DNA of 64,000 nt from Chitinophagaceae bacterium (GCA_019638625.1 JAHBTK010000004.1:558001-622000), one strand, 5' to 3'. Shown: positions 1-9,029, counted from the stretch's first letter. Program-made: numbers and translations. Notes: generated by a model not told the origin, from the letters alone.

Positions 1-1
1 G

Positions 2-595
2 GATGTAAACAACCCCGGATACCGTGCTGTTACCTTTGACGAAGTGGTAGCTGCTTACTACGATCAGATCAGGGGACTGGTGGATGGAGGAGCGGATATC
101 TTTTTGATAGAGACCATATTTGATACCCTAAACGCGAAAGCCGCCATTTTCGCTATAAAGAAATTCTATAGGGATCACCCGGATGCGCCGAAGAAAGAGA
201 TCATGATCAGCGGAACCATCACAGATGCATCCGGACGAACCCTGAGCGGTCAAACACTGGAAGCTTTTTATACTTCTGTTGCGCACGCCAAACCATTAAG
301 CGTTGGTTTAAACTGTGCATTGGGCGCCAAAGAAATGCGGCAGCATATAGCGGAGCTTTCACATATCGCGTCGGGTTATGTTTCCGCCTATCCCAATGCA
401 GGACTACCGAACGCTATGGGAGAATACGATGAGGCTCCTTCGGAAACCGCCCATTTCCTGGAAGACTGGGCTAAAGAGGGTTTTGTGAACATAGTAGGCG
501 GTTGCTGCGGTACCACACCCGATCATATAAAGCATATAGCGGATAGGGTGAAAGGTATGCAGCCAAGGGCGTTGCCGGTGATGGAAGTAATTTGA
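2..595 (+). CDS. metH: Methionine synthase, homocysteine-binding domain (5' partial)
   Basis: This is the C-terminal part of the homocysteine/zinc module of cobalamin-dependent methionine synthase; the frame is open to the window edge, so the true start lies upstream. The zinc-binding cysteines are visible: one in GLNCALGAKEMR (codon 314-316) and the Cys pair in VGGCCGTTPDH (codons 503-508). It ends after the first module, and the pterin, B12 and activation modules are in the next gene, so metH is split into two polypeptides. The pair should act together to methylate homocysteine to methionine in the cytoplasm. A spacer of 284 nt full of palindromic repeats separates them. Identification is firm; only the start is missing. 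Confidence 0.93.
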   Translation, partial: DVNNPGYRAVTFDEVVAAYYDQIRGLVDGGADIFLIETIFDTLNAKAAIFAIKKFYRDHPDAPKKEIMISGTITDASGRTLSGQTLEAFYTSVAHAKPLSVGLNCALGAKEMRQHIAELSHIASGYVSAYPNAGLPNAMGEYDEAPSETAHFLEDWAKEGFVNIVGGCCGTTPDHIKHIADRVKGMQPRALPVMEVI

Positions 596-652
596 AAATG
601 TGCGAATTTGAAAATTTGAAAATGGAAGAGGAATGTGGAAATGTGGAAATGG

Positions 653-701
653 ATCAACAGACCTCTCTCCCGACCTACGGTTGGGAGAGAGGTCTGTTGA
701 T
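653..701. repeat. Perfect 19-bp palindrome in the metH spacer
   Basis: Positions 653-671 and 683-701 are perfect inverted copies (arm core cagacctctctccc) around an 11-nt loop. Upstream, 597-652 is a run of degenerate words such as gaatttgaaaa and atgtggaa. There is no T tract after the hairpin, so it is not a typical intrinsic terminator. Its CTCTCC/GGAGAG core resembles the other hairpins at 811-833 and 3513-3529. Confidence 0.75.
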
Positions 702-782
702 GCGAGTGTGATAATTTAGAATATGGAAACACCTGTTTGGATTTAGTTATATAGCCGATGTGGTAGTGATACAGTTTGGATA

Positions 783-798
783 TCCCGAAGGTTCGGGA
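783..798. repeat. Small hairpin tcccgaa/ttcggga
   Basis: The 16-nt palindrome tcccgaaggttcggga forms a 7-bp stem with a 2-nt loop. A near-identical hairpin (tcccgaagtttcggga) occurs at 21899-21914 inside an attC-like site, which suggests a shared genomic repeat word rather than a gene-specific regulator. Confidence 0.5.
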
Positions 799-810
799 CT
801 GTCGTACCGT

Positions 811-850
811 CCCTCTCCGTTGCAAGGAGAGGGATAAGAGGGTGAGGCTG
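811..850 (+). repeat. GGAGAGGG hairpin repeat with GTGAGGCTG tail
   Basis: The stem ccctctcc (811-818) / ggagaggg (826-833) is followed by ataagagggtgaggctg. A second copy with the same order (cctctcc, ggagagg, then ttaggtgaggctg) is at 3513-3544, at the right edge of the domain inserted in MetH. The shared tail makes this one repeat family rather than chance hairpins. Confidence 0.75.
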
Positions 851-879
851 ATTTAAAATACCCAGGAAGAAATAAAGCA

Positions 880-3800
880 ATGTCAGAAGTCGTAATAAAA
901 CCATATCTCCGCTTATCAGGATTAGAGCCACTGGTCGTTCGCCCGGAAACGAATTTTATCAATATAGGTGAAAGAACCAACGTGACGGGTTCCAAAAAAT
1001 TTGCCCGCCTGGTACGGGAAAACAAATACGAGGAAGCACTGAGTATTGCCCGGCAGCAGGTGGAGAACGGCGCCCAGGTGATCGACATCAATATGGATGA
1101 CGCACTGCTGGATGGTGTGCAGGCCATGACCATCTTCATTAACCTGGTACAGAGCGAACCGGATATCGCCAAAGTGCCGATCATGATCGACAGCTCCAAA
1201 TTTGAGATCATAGAAGCAGGACTAAAATGTGTGCAGGGAAAATGCATTGTCAACTCCATTTCCATGAAGGAAGGAGAGGAAAAGTTCATCGAACAGGCGA
1301 TTATCTGCCAGAGTTATGGCGCCGCGGTAATTGTAATGGCTTTTGATGAAAAGGGACAGGCGGATACCAAAGAACGAAAAGTGGAGATCTGTCACAGGGC
1401 CTACAAGATACTCACTGAACAGGTGGGATACGATCCACAGGATATCATCTTCGACCCCAACATTTTCGCGATAGCCACAGGACTGGAGGAACACAATAAT
1501 TATGGTGTTGACTTCATAGAAGCCACCCGGGAGATAAAACGGTTAATGCCGCTGACCGGCGTAAGCGGCGGTGTCAGCAACCTTTCATTTTCATTCAGGG
1601 GAAATGAACCGGTAAGAGAAGCGATGCATTCTGTTTTCTTATACTATGCTATCAAAGCCGGTATGAATATGGGCATCGTAAATGCCGGGCAACTGGTAGT
1701 GTATGATGAAATAGAACCGGAATTGAGGAAGTTATGCGAAGATGTGATCCTTAACCGGGACAATGAGAACAACGAGGCAACGGAAAAGCTGATCGCTTTT
1801 GCGGAAACCGTAAAATCAAAAGGTAAGGTACAGGTAAAAGATGAGGCATGGAGAAATGGCCCCGTGGAAGAAAGGCTCTCACATTCCCTTGTAAACGGGA
1901 TAACGGATTATATAGACGCGGATACAGAAGAGGCCCGTTTAAAATATCCCCGCCCCCTGGAAGTGATTGAAGGACCATTGATGGCAGGAATGGGAATAGT
2001 AGGCGACCTGTTTGGCGCCGGTAAAATGTTTTTGCCACAGGTGGTAAAAAGCGCCCGTGTCATGAAAAAAAGCGTAGCCTGGCTGTTACCTTTTATCGAA
2101 GCCGAAAAAATAAAAGGAGATACCGGAAGCAACGCAGCCAAAATTTTGCTGGCAACGGTAAAAGGCGATGTGCATGATATCGGTAAGAATATAGTAGGCG
2201 TGGTGCTGGGTTGCAACGGCTACGAAATTATTGACCTGGGCGTGATGGTACCTGTCGACAAAATACTGGACACTGCGGAAAAGGAAAAAGTAGATATCAT
2301 TGGTTTAAGCGGACTGATCACCCCTTCGCTGGATGAAATGGTGAATGTGGCCCATGAAATGAAAAGAAGAGGAATGAAACAACCGCTATTGATTGGCGGC
2401 GCTACTACCTCCCGAATGCATACGGCTGTAAAAATTGCTCCCCAATATGATAATGGCGTAGTGCATGTGCTGGATGCCAGCCGGAGCGTTACGGTGGCAG
2501 GTTCGTTACTGAATGAGCAGAAACAACCTTTCCTGGAAAAAACAAAAGCGGAGTATCAAAAGCTGAAAATAGATTTCGAGAACAAGAAGCCGGTCAAGGA
2601 ATACCTCAGTTTTGCCGATGCACAACAAAACAAAGTAAAAATAGACTGGGAGAACTATATCCCGCCTTTGCCGGCTTTCACCGGCACGCGGTTGTTCCCC
2701 GACTACGATCTGAAAGAGATCCGCAGCTATATAGACTGGAAACCTTTCTTTATCTCCTGGGAACTCCACGGCAATTTTCCGCAGATACTCAGTGATGAAA
2801 AAGTAGGTGTAGAAGCCACCAAGTTGTATAATGACGCCAATAAAATGCTCGATACCATGATTGCGGAAAAATGGGTTACCGCGCAGGGGACGATCGGGTT
2901 TTGGCCGGCTTATAGCGACAACAGGGATACGATCATCCTGGATAATGGCGGGCAGGCAGTACACCTGGAATCGCTCAGGCAGCAGGTTAAAAAAGCGCCG
3001 GGGCAGCCCAATATAAGTCTGACGGATTTTATTAAACCGGGCAGCCTATCCCCAGCCCTTTCCGAAGGAAAGGGAGAGCAACGCACAAAGGCCGAGGATG
3101 CAGACTTTGGCTATAAAACCGCAGATCCAATGCTGTATGGGGTTTTGAAAGAATATGCTGTCAGGCAAAAGCAAAACCCTATGGAAGCAGAGAAGGTATT
3201 GTGGGAGTTTTTAAAAGGTAAAAAATTAGAAAACTACAAGTTCCGTCGGCAACATATTATTCTTCAATTTATTACTGACTTTGTTTGCCTGCGCAAAAAG
3301 CTGATCATAGAATTAGATGGAGGTATACACAACCTGCCTGAAAGCAAAATCAGCGATCAGCAAAGAACCGACATACTTAAAGAGAAAGGATATACTGTAA
3401 TAAGGTTCAGCAATGATGAAGTATTACAAGACACCAACAATGTGCTCAATAAAATTACCGAAGCCCTTAACCACCTACCCGAAGCTGATAGTAGTATTAA
3501 AGATGCAGAAGTCCTCTCCCCTGGAGAGGATTTAGGTGAGGCTGACCACCTCGGCGCTTTTTCCGTGACCATACACGGTATAGAGCCACATATAGAACGT
3601 TTTATTAAAGATCACGACGACTACAACAAAATCACCTTGCAGGCCTTATGCGACCGCCTGGCGGAAGCTTTTGCGGAATGCCTGCATGAACGCGTACGAA
3701 AAGAGTTCTGGGGATACGCAAAAGATGAACAGCTCAGCAATGAGGAATTGATAAAAGAAAAATACCAGGGCATACGTCCTGCGCCGGGTTACCCGGCCTG

Positions 3801-4047
3801 TCCGGACCATACAGAGAAGATCAAGCTCTTTGAATTGCTGGGCGGTGAAGCAACAACCGGTATCAACCTCACCGAGTCGCTGGCTATGTATCCCGCTTCT
3901 TCGGTGTGTGGTTGGTATTTCAGTCACCCTCAAAGCCAGTATTTCGGCATCGGGAAAATCCAGGAAGATCAGTTTGAAGATTATCTGATACGCAAGGAAA
4001 TGGACAGGGAAGTATTGCAAAAATGGTTACGGCCTGTAATGGAGTAG
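880..4047 (+). CDS. metH: Methionine synthase B12-dependent part with inserted DUF559 domain
   Basis: The 1055-residue protein carries the methyltetrahydrofolate-binding domain (FINIGERTNVTGS, near residues 26-38), the B12 cap and B12-binding domains (DVHDIGKN, with the cobalt-ligand His at residue 432) and the SAM-dependent reactivation domain at the C terminus (YQGIRPAPGYPACPDH). It transfers the methyl group from methyl-THF through cobalamin to homocysteine bound by the preceding gene product. The activation domain is interrupted between DFIKP (ends residue 720) and HLGAF (from 890) by about 168 extra residues holding a DUF559 nuclease-like domain. Without them the length is about 887, as expected for this part of MetH. 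The frame is intact throughout. The ATG lies just after the repeat spacer. Function is clear; whether the reactivation domain still works is open. Confidence 0.95.
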   Translation: MSEVVIKPYLRLSGLEPLVVRPETNFINIGERTNVTGSKKFARLVRENKYEEALSIARQQVENGAQVIDINMDDALLDGVQAMTIFINLVQSEPDIAKVPIMIDSSKFEIIEAGLKCVQGKCIVNSISMKEGEEKFIEQAIICQSYGAAVIVMAFDEKGQADTKERKVEICHRAYKILTEQVGYDPQDIIFDPNIFAIATGLEEHNNYGVDFIEATREIKRLMPLTGVSGGVSNLSFSFRGNEPVREAMHSVFLYYAIKAGMNMGIVNAGQLVVYDEIEPELRKLCEDVILNRDNENNEATEKLIAFAETVKSKGKVQVKDEAWRNGPVEERLSHSLVNGITDYIDADTEEARLKYPRPLEVIEGPLMAGMGIVGDLFGAGKMFLPQVVKSARVMKKSVAWLLPFIEAEKIKGDTGSNAAKILLATVKGDVHDIGKNIVGVVLGCNGYEIIDLGVMVPVDKILDTAEKEKVDIIGLSGLITPSLDEMVNVAHEMKRRGMKQPLLIGGATTSRMHTAVKIAPQYDNGVVHVLDASRSVTVAGSLLNEQKQPFLEKTKAEYQKLKIDFENKKPVKEYLSFADAQQNKVKIDWENYIPPLPAFTGTRLFPDYDLKEIRSYIDWKPFFISWELHGNFPQILSDEKVGVEATKLYNDANKMLDTMIAEKWVTAQGTIGFWPAYSDNRDTIILDNGGQAVHLESLRQQVKKAPGQPNISLTDFIKPGSLSPALSEGKGEQRTKAEDADFGYKTADPMLYGVLKEYAVRQKQNPMEAEKVLWEFLKGKKLENYKFRRQHIILQFITDFVCLRKKLIIELDGGIHNLPESKISDQQRTDILKEKGYTVIRFSNDEVLQDTNNVLNKITEALNHLPEADSSIKDAEVLSPGEDLGEADHLGAFSVTIHGIEPHIERFIKDHDDYNKITLQALCDRLAEAFAECLHERVRKEFWGYAKDEQLSNEELIKEKYQGIRPAPGYPACPDHTEKIKLFELLGGEATTGINLTESLAMYPASSVCGWYFSHPQSQYFGIGKIQEDQFEDYLIRKEMDREVLQKWLRPVME
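3040..3543 (+). mobile_element. In-frame insertion carrying a DUF559 domain
   Basis: This segment codes residues 721-888 of the MetH-like protein and has no counterpart in the family. Its left edge holds the hairpin ccctttcc/ggaaaggg (3056-3074). Its right edge holds the cctctcc/ggagagg hairpin (3513-3529) followed by the tail also found at 834-850. In between is a DUF559-like (PD-(D/E)xK fold) domain from about residue 744 to 866. FRRQHIILQFITDFVC and the acidic KLIIELDGG (Glu811, Asp813) are the likely nuclease core. In many Bacteroidota, DUF559 proteins are free-standing and begin with a similar YKTADP motif. I infer a small mobile unit that landed in a surface loop; no transposase is present. 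Confidence 0.75.
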
Positions 4048-4102
4048 CCTGGATCAGATAATTCCGGCATCGGTATTAAATGTCGTAATTTAACAACAAA
4101 AA

Positions 4103-5305
4103 ATGCGGCTAAGAACCTATGAATCTTTCTGGTTGCTGAAAAACGGTCTTTTATACAGCTATCCGCTTCTGGAGAAAAATATTAAACCCTCTATAGCCGT
4201 CATTGGTGGCGGCATCACCGGAGCGCTCATCAGTGATGCACTTGTAGAGAAGCATTATTCCGTGGTATTGCTTGACAAAAGGGATATCGGTCAGGGGAGC
4301 ACTTCCGCTACCACCAGCATGCTGCAATATGAAATTGATACGCCTTTAATTGACCTTGCCGATATGGTCGGCGAAGAAGGAGCGGCCGCTTGTTATAAAG
4401 AAGGAGTACGCGCTATCAATGAGCTTGCCGGATTGGTAAAAAAGTACAGGCTCAAATGTGACTTTGAAAAAAAATACTCCCTTTATTTTGCACATAATAA
4501 AACGGCTGCCCGAAAGCTGCAGCGGGAGTTTGAGATAAGAAACAAATACAAGCTGGGGGTGCAATGGCTCAGCCCTTCAAAGGTAAAAGCAGACTACGGC
4601 CTGATCAGCGAAGGGGCGATCCTCTCTGATACTGCTGCCAGCGTGGATGCCTATAAACTTACACACGAGCTGATACAACGTAATATAAAGAAGGGGATGC
4701 AGGTATACGACCAGACAGATATTACCGCCATGGATTTCAAGGGACAAAAAGTAAAACTCACTACAGCAGAAGGCTTTAATATCATATGCGACAAGGTTAT
4801 ATTCTGCTCCGGGTTTGAGAGCACGGAGATACTCAAAGAAAAAGTAGCTGATCTGTTTTTCACCTATGCTTCCATCAGCGAGCCCGGCATCAAAGTAAAG
4901 AAGAGAATGAAAGACACCCTGGTTTGGAATACCGCCGATCCTTACCTGTATATGCGCACGACAGGGGAAGGAAGACTGATAATTGGCGGCGAAGACACTG
5001 AAAAGCATGTGGAAGCAGGGCAGCAGAAGCAAAAAGAAAAGAAGGCTAAAAAACTGCAACAAAAGCTGGAAGAAATTCTACCCGGAATACATTTCATAGA
5101 AGACTTCAGTTGGGCGGGCACTTTCGGCTCCACCAAAGATGGCTTGCCCTATATAGGAGAAAGTCCGGAATATAAAAATGCTTTGTTTGTATTGGGGTTT
5201 GGCGGTAATGGCATTACCTTTTCCGTGCAGGGAAGAAAGATAATTACCGATCTGCTCGCAGGCAAACAAAATATCCTTGCACAGTTTTACCGGTTTGGAA
5301 GATAG
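4103..5305 (+). CDS. FAD-dependent oxidoreductase, DAO family
   Basis: The 400-residue protein has an N-terminal Rossmann FAD site (IAVIGGGITGALISDAL, near residues 31-47, then an acidic LLDKRD) and a C-terminal DAO-type FAD contact (LFVLGFGGNGITFS). These mark it as a glycine/D-amino-acid oxidase superfamily flavoprotein that oxidises an amine or amino acid. The exact substrate cannot be read. There is no signal peptide, so it should be cytoplasmic. It follows metH by 55 nt on the same strand and converges with anmK. The residues before the FAD site (RTYESFWLLKNGLL) are typical of Bacteroidota members. Confidence 0.85.
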   Translation: MRLRTYESFWLLKNGLLYSYPLLEKNIKPSIAVIGGGITGALISDALVEKHYSVVLLDKRDIGQGSTSATTSMLQYEIDTPLIDLADMVGEEGAAACYKEGVRAINELAGLVKKYRLKCDFEKKYSLYFAHNKTAARKLQREFEIRNKYKLGVQWLSPSKVKADYGLISEGAILSDTAASVDAYKLTHELIQRNIKKGMQVYDQTDITAMDFKGQKVKLTTAEGFNIICDKVIFCSGFESTEILKEKVADLFFTYASISEPGIKVKKRMKDTLVWNTADPYLYMRTTGEGRLIIGGEDTEKHVEAGQQKQKEKKAKKLQQKLEEILPGIHFIEDFSWAGTFGSTKDGLPYIGESPEYKNALFVLGFGGNGITFSVQGRKIITDLLAGKQNILAQFYRFGR

Positions 5306-5392
5306 GTTCACAAACACCGGTATCCGTTTTTATCAGGGAACGCCATCACTTTTCCGTGTAAAACTATACGCGTTGCATCTCCGGCAAGCACC

Positions 5393-6595
5393 CTAATGCG
5401 GGAAACTCACCTTCCCCATCGACACGGTGGGCATACCGGTTCCTGCATCGCCGAATGTAGTGTCGCCACCAGCTACCGCTTCATTTGCCAGCACGGCAAA
5501 CAATACGGCTTCCTTAGCGTCGGGATTGATATGTAAGTCGTTGGTTGTTTTTATTACGGAGCCGGGAAGCAATTCCCGTATATTTTTTAACAACAGGGGA
5601 TTATGCATTCCACCGCCACTTACATAAAACTGAAACCCGGCTTCTTCGCCCGTAACTTTTTTTATAGCATCTGTAACGGTTATTGCCGAAAACAGGTTCA
5701 GGGTCGCCAGCACATCCGTATTACTGATCCTTTCGGCGCCGGATACCCGCTGCGCCTCCTCCAGGTAGGATAAATTAAATAGTTCCGGACCGGTGGTTTT
5801 TGGAAAAGGCTGATCAAAGAACGGATGTACAAGCAGCGCTTTCAGTAGCCCCTCATGTACCGAACCGGCGCCCGCCAATGCAGCATTTTCATCAAAGAAA
5901 CGCCCGGGATAGTATTTCCGAACAAATGCATCCATCATAGTATTGCCCGGACCTGTATCGGTGCTGAACACCTTACGGGCATCCAGCGAACCGGGCAGGT
6001 AAGTAAAATTGGCGATACCGCCTATATTCAGCATAACCCGGTTCTCTCCTTCCCGGGAGAATATCAGGTAGTCGCCATAAGCCGCCAATGGCGCCCCTTC
6101 TCCCCCGGCGGCTATATGTTTTTGCCGAAAATCACTTAGGGTAATGATCCCTGTTAGCACGGCAATATGGTCTCCGTCTCCTATCTGTAAAGTGGCATCC
6201 GGAAATTTCTCCCGCTTGTGCAGTTGACGGGGCGCATGAAAAACAGTTTGTCCGTGACTCGCGATTAAATCAACCGAGTCCACTGCTACCCCCCAGCTAT
6301 CAAGACGATCGAGGATCATTTGTGCATGTCGCCTGCCAATCCAGGCATTCAACAGGCAGACCCGCTCAAAATCAACCTGTCTTTTCGAAAAAATACCGGC
6401 AACCTCATCCTTATATTCGTTATCGTAGGCAGTGGTCTCAAAACGGAGTATTTCCAACTCCGTTGACGTACCTGAACCGGAAACATTACACAATGCTATA
6501 TCCAACCCGTCCACACTGGTTCCGGACATCAGTCCGATGATTTTCCGTTCCGGCTTTCCTGCTATCTCTGACAATTGCTGAATATTCCTGTTCAT
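5393..6595 (-). CDS. anmK: Anhydro-N-acetylmuramic acid kinase
   Basis: AnmK phosphorylates and hydrates 1,6-anhydroMurNAc to MurNAc-6-P in cell-wall recycling. The family motifs are present: GLMSGTSVDGLDIAL near the start (ATP phosphate binding), ASHGQTVFH, MLNIGGIANFT and DTGPGNTMMD. At 400 residues the length is a little above the usual 370. I chose the ATG at 6595 (MNRNIQQL) rather than the in-frame ATG at 6634, because the extra 13 residues are not family-like. It is transcribed alone, towards the preceding oxidoreductase gene. Confidence 0.93.
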   Translation of the reverse strand: MNRNIQQLSEIAGKPERKIIGLMSGTSVDGLDIALCNVSGSGTSTELEILRFETTAYDNEYKDEVAGIFSKRQVDFERVCLLNAWIGRRHAQMILDRLDSWGVAVDSVDLIASHGQTVFHAPRQLHKREKFPDATLQIGDGDHIAVLTGIITLSDFRQKHIAAGGEGAPLAAYGDYLIFSREGENRVMLNIGGIANFTYLPGSLDARKVFSTDTGPGNTMMDAFVRKYYPGRFFDENAALAGAGSVHEGLLKALLVHPFFDQPFPKTTGPELFNLSYLEEAQRVSGAERISNTDVLATLNLFSAITVTDAIKKVTGEEAGFQFYVSGGGMHNPLLLKNIRELLPGSVIKTTNDLHINPDAKEAVLFAVLANEAVAGGDTTFGDAGTGMPTVSMGKVSFPH

Positions 6596-6753
6596 ATTAG
6601 TAAAAGTTGTGTACCATTTGTAAAACAACAGCATTTATTTGAAAATCGAACAAACAGGGTCGTTCATCGAACAAATAGTTCTTCTTATCGAAAAAAAACG
6701 TTTCAATATGCCCCTCAAACTAAATTTACCGTTAAGTTTCAATATCTTATCCC

Positions 6754-7689
6754 ATGCAGTTCAAAAAAGTCATATTTGTTCTCGCCATTTCACTCCTTAT
6801 CGCCGGCATCTGCCTGTATCTTTTGCCTACCAACAGAAAGTACAGTACAGAGACAGAAATTAATGCGGATAAGGTTATCACTTACAGAACCCTGATTGAT
6901 ACAGCCAACTGGGCAAGATGGGGCGTCGGCCATACGAATGGCAATGCCAGAAAACTGGTGGATATTGTAACCGACAATGCCGGTAAGGAGTTCCACTATA
7001 CTTCGCTGCTGGATGACAAATCCACGGTGGAAGGTTCGGTTGCTATTATCAAATCCAACAAGTGGAATACAAAAATACTCTGGACGGAAAAGATAGTTTT
7101 CGCCAACAGGAATATCCTGCAAAAGCTGAGACTACTGTTCAAACCTTCGGAGTTCAAAACTTCGTTCCTGGAAAGCATTGATAAATTCAAGGACCTGATT
7201 GAACACCCCGACAACTATTTTGGCGGATTAACCTTTGAAAAGGTGTCAATACCAGCCAATAAATTTGTGGTACTCAGCGATACGGTAGCCCTGGAAAACA
7301 TAAATGCAGGCATCTATGCACTTAGAAACTCCATTATTTCCGCAATACCGGAAGTAAATATCAGGGATGAGGACGTTTACTACAGCCAGCACGAACTCAT
7401 TGGAGACTCTGCCGCATATGTACGCGTAGGCGTAATTGTAAAACAGGAAGTCATACAGGTTCCGCCCCCATTTGACCTGCTGGATATGGACGAATACCAG
7501 GCAATCGTAATGCAGGTAAACCGGAAATACTCGGAAATCACACAGGATGTAGCGGTGATGCACCAATGGCTGAAAAAAAATAATGCCCGCCCGGCATTCG
7601 ACTTCTGGGTAGAACATCACCTCCAGGACGAAACCGCCAACGCCGGCACGCCTGTTACCATCATACAGGAATTCTATTCCGTGAAATAG
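6754..7689 (+). CDS. Membrane-anchored SRPBCC / GyrI-like ligand-binding protein
   Basis: The 311-residue protein starts with one membrane segment (about residues 5-24) followed by a START/SRPBCC-like region (residues 30-150). Its C-terminal half resembles the GyrI-like effector-binding fold, with VSIPANKFVVLSDTV and an alternating strand pattern ending FWVEHHL. Both folds bind small hydrophobic or cationic ligands, so a ligand sensor or carrier outside the inner membrane is possible, but no ligand can be named. A smaller protein of the same N-terminal design is at 56306-56827. The gene stands alone between anmK and the ribosomal operon. Confidence 0.6.
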   Translation: MQFKKVIFVLAISLLIAGICLYLLPTNRKYSTETEINADKVITYRTLIDTANWARWGVGHTNGNARKLVDIVTDNAGKEFHYTSLLDDKSTVEGSVAIIKSNKWNTKILWTEKIVFANRNILQKLRLLFKPSEFKTSFLESIDKFKDLIEHPDNYFGGLTFEKVSIPANKFVVLSDTVALENINAGIYALRNSIISAIPEVNIRDEDVYYSQHELIGDSAAYVRVGVIVKQEVIQVPPPFDLLDMDEYQAIVMQVNRKYSEITQDVAVMHQWLKKNNARPAFDFWVEHHLQDETANAGTPVTIIQEFYSVK

Positions 7690-7935
7690 GGAATCCTTGC
7701 AGTTTTCAAATACACCCCCACCGGTAAACAGGGCTTTATAGCGTACACCCCTGCATACCTCAAAGCCATCTATTAATAATATTATACGATGAACCGGTTG
7801 CTGCCACAGACAATACAATATTTACAGCAAAACCAACGCTGATTATCTATTTGTCGGGTGTCCGATATCAAAACAAGTCAAAATTTTTACTGATTATCAA
7901 TCAGTTGTAGAAGTAACTTTTAAAAAACAGTTATC
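7690..7935. other. Intergenic gap before the ribosomal operon
   Basis: Together with the promoter and leader downstream, this makes a gap of 367 nt without a gene. I see no ORF of note and no convincing terminator for the upstream gene. The last 100 nt become AT-rich up to the promoter at 7936-7971. Confidence 0.5.
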
Positions 7936-7971
7936 TTTTGCAGATAAATTGAAATATTACCGCTACCTTTG
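7936..7971 (+). promoter_or_regulatory. Bacteroidota-type promoter for rplM operon
   Basis: TACCTTTG (7964-7971) matches the -7 consensus TAnnTTTG, with TTTTG at 7936-7940 a plausible -33 element 23 nt upstream. It lies about 80 nt before the rplM start, as expected for a strong housekeeping operon. Confidence 0.7.
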
Positions 7972-8056
7972 CGCTCCAATTTTTAACACATGGTGTTGGC
8001 GGGATGGCGCGAATACCAGCCTGATGCGCAGCGTCGGGCAATAAATTAAATACACA
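7972..8056 (+). promoter_or_regulatory. GC-rich 5' leader of rplM, possible L13 autoregulatory leader
   Basis: The transcribed leader after the promoter is locally GC-rich (tggtgttggcgggatggcgc) in an otherwise AT-rich gap. It can form a short hairpin gatgc/gcgtc near 8021-8033. Ribosomal-protein leaders upstream of L13 have been described in Bacteroidia. I recognise position and composition only; no consensus structure was checked. Confidence 0.4.
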
Positions 8057-8500
8057 ATGAGTAAATTACATTTCACTACAAAGCATGCGAATGCGGCTTC
8101 CGTACAGCATAACTGGTATGTTGTGGACGGTACCAATCAAACCGTGGGTCGTATGAGTTCCAGGATTGCCGCTATACTGCGCGGTAAAAACAAGGCATAT
8201 TATACTCCCCATGTTGACTGCGGAGATTATGTTATCGTAATCAATGCCGATAAGGTAAAATTTACAGGGAACAAGCTGGAAGACAAAAACTATATTAACT
8301 TCTCCGGGTATCCTGGTGGTAAAAAAGAGGAAACTGCAAAAAACCTCCTGAGCCGTCGCCCGGAAGTGGTGGTTGAAAGAGCTGTAAAAGGTATGCTTCC
8401 TAAAAATCGTTTGGGACGCAAGTTGTACAAAAAGCTATTTGTATATGCCAGTGCAGAACATCCTCACACAGCACAGCAACCGAAAGAATTAAAATTTTAA
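8057..8500 (+). CDS. rplM: 50S ribosomal protein L13
   Basis: The 147-residue protein is a full-length L13 with the family motifs WYVVDGTNQTVGRMSS, YPGGKKEETA and GMLPKNRLGR. It binds 23S rRNA early in assembly of the large subunit. It is the first gene of a four-gene translation operon and is followed by rpsI after 32 nt, the classic L13-S9 pair. Confidence 0.98.
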   Translation: MSKLHFTTKHANAASVQHNWYVVDGTNQTVGRMSSRIAAILRGKNKAYYTPHVDCGDYVIVINADKVKFTGNKLEDKNYINFSGYPGGKKEETAKNLLSRRPEVVVERAVKGMLPKNRLGRKLYKKLFVYASAEHPHTAQQPKELKF

Positions 8501-8532
8501 TTAGTAAAAAGCTTACAGCGTAAAGTTCAAAT

Positions 8533-8922
8533 ATGGAAAAGCAAAAAAATGGTGTTGGTCGTCGTAAAGAAGCAGTTACCCGTGTTTTCCTGTCAAAGGG
8601 GAACGGCAAGATAACTGTAAACGATAAAGACTATAAAGAATATTTTTCACTGGTGTATTTACAAAACCAGGTGGAACTCCCTTTAAAGGTTGTTGAATCC
8701 CTGGACAAGTTTGATGTAAAAATCAATGCTGCCGGGGGTGGTGTTAAGGGCCAGGCAGAAGCAGCCAAGTTGGGTATTGCAAGGGCGCTTCTTACCATCA
8801 GTGCAGACTATCGTCCTGCTTTAAAAGCAGCCGGTGTATTGATGCGTGACCCCAGGGGTGTTGAACGTAAAAAATTCGGTAAAAAGAAAGCAAGAAAGAG
8901 CTTCCAGTTCAGCAAACGTTAA
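8533..8922 (+). CDS. rpsI: 30S ribosomal protein S9
   Basis: The 129-residue S9 contains GVGRRKEAVTRVFL at the N terminus, GGGVKGQAEA in the middle and the basic tail RKKFGKKKARKSFQFSKR. That tail reaches the P-site tRNA in the small subunit. The length is normal. It is cotranscribed with rplM; a 107-nt gap with no clear hairpin separates it from rpsB. Confidence 0.98.
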   Translation: MEKQKNGVGRRKEAVTRVFLSKGNGKITVNDKDYKEYFSLVYLQNQVELPLKVVESLDKFDVKINAAGGGVKGQAEAAKLGIARALLTISADYRPALKAAGVLMRDPRGVERKKFGKKKARKSFQFSKR

Positions 8923-9029
8923 AACAGGTTTGGGCTGGTGGCTGATAACAGGTGGTATATTATACTACTATTACCTCAGTCGCTGCCGGACAGAAACAAT
9001 AAACTAAAAACGAACAATTTTTTATTATA

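Noticed and set aside
523..825. Minus-strand frames crossing the metH spacer
   Set aside because: They read through palindromic repeats and degenerate words, giving low-complexity His/Phe/Ser-rich peptides without recognisable domain.
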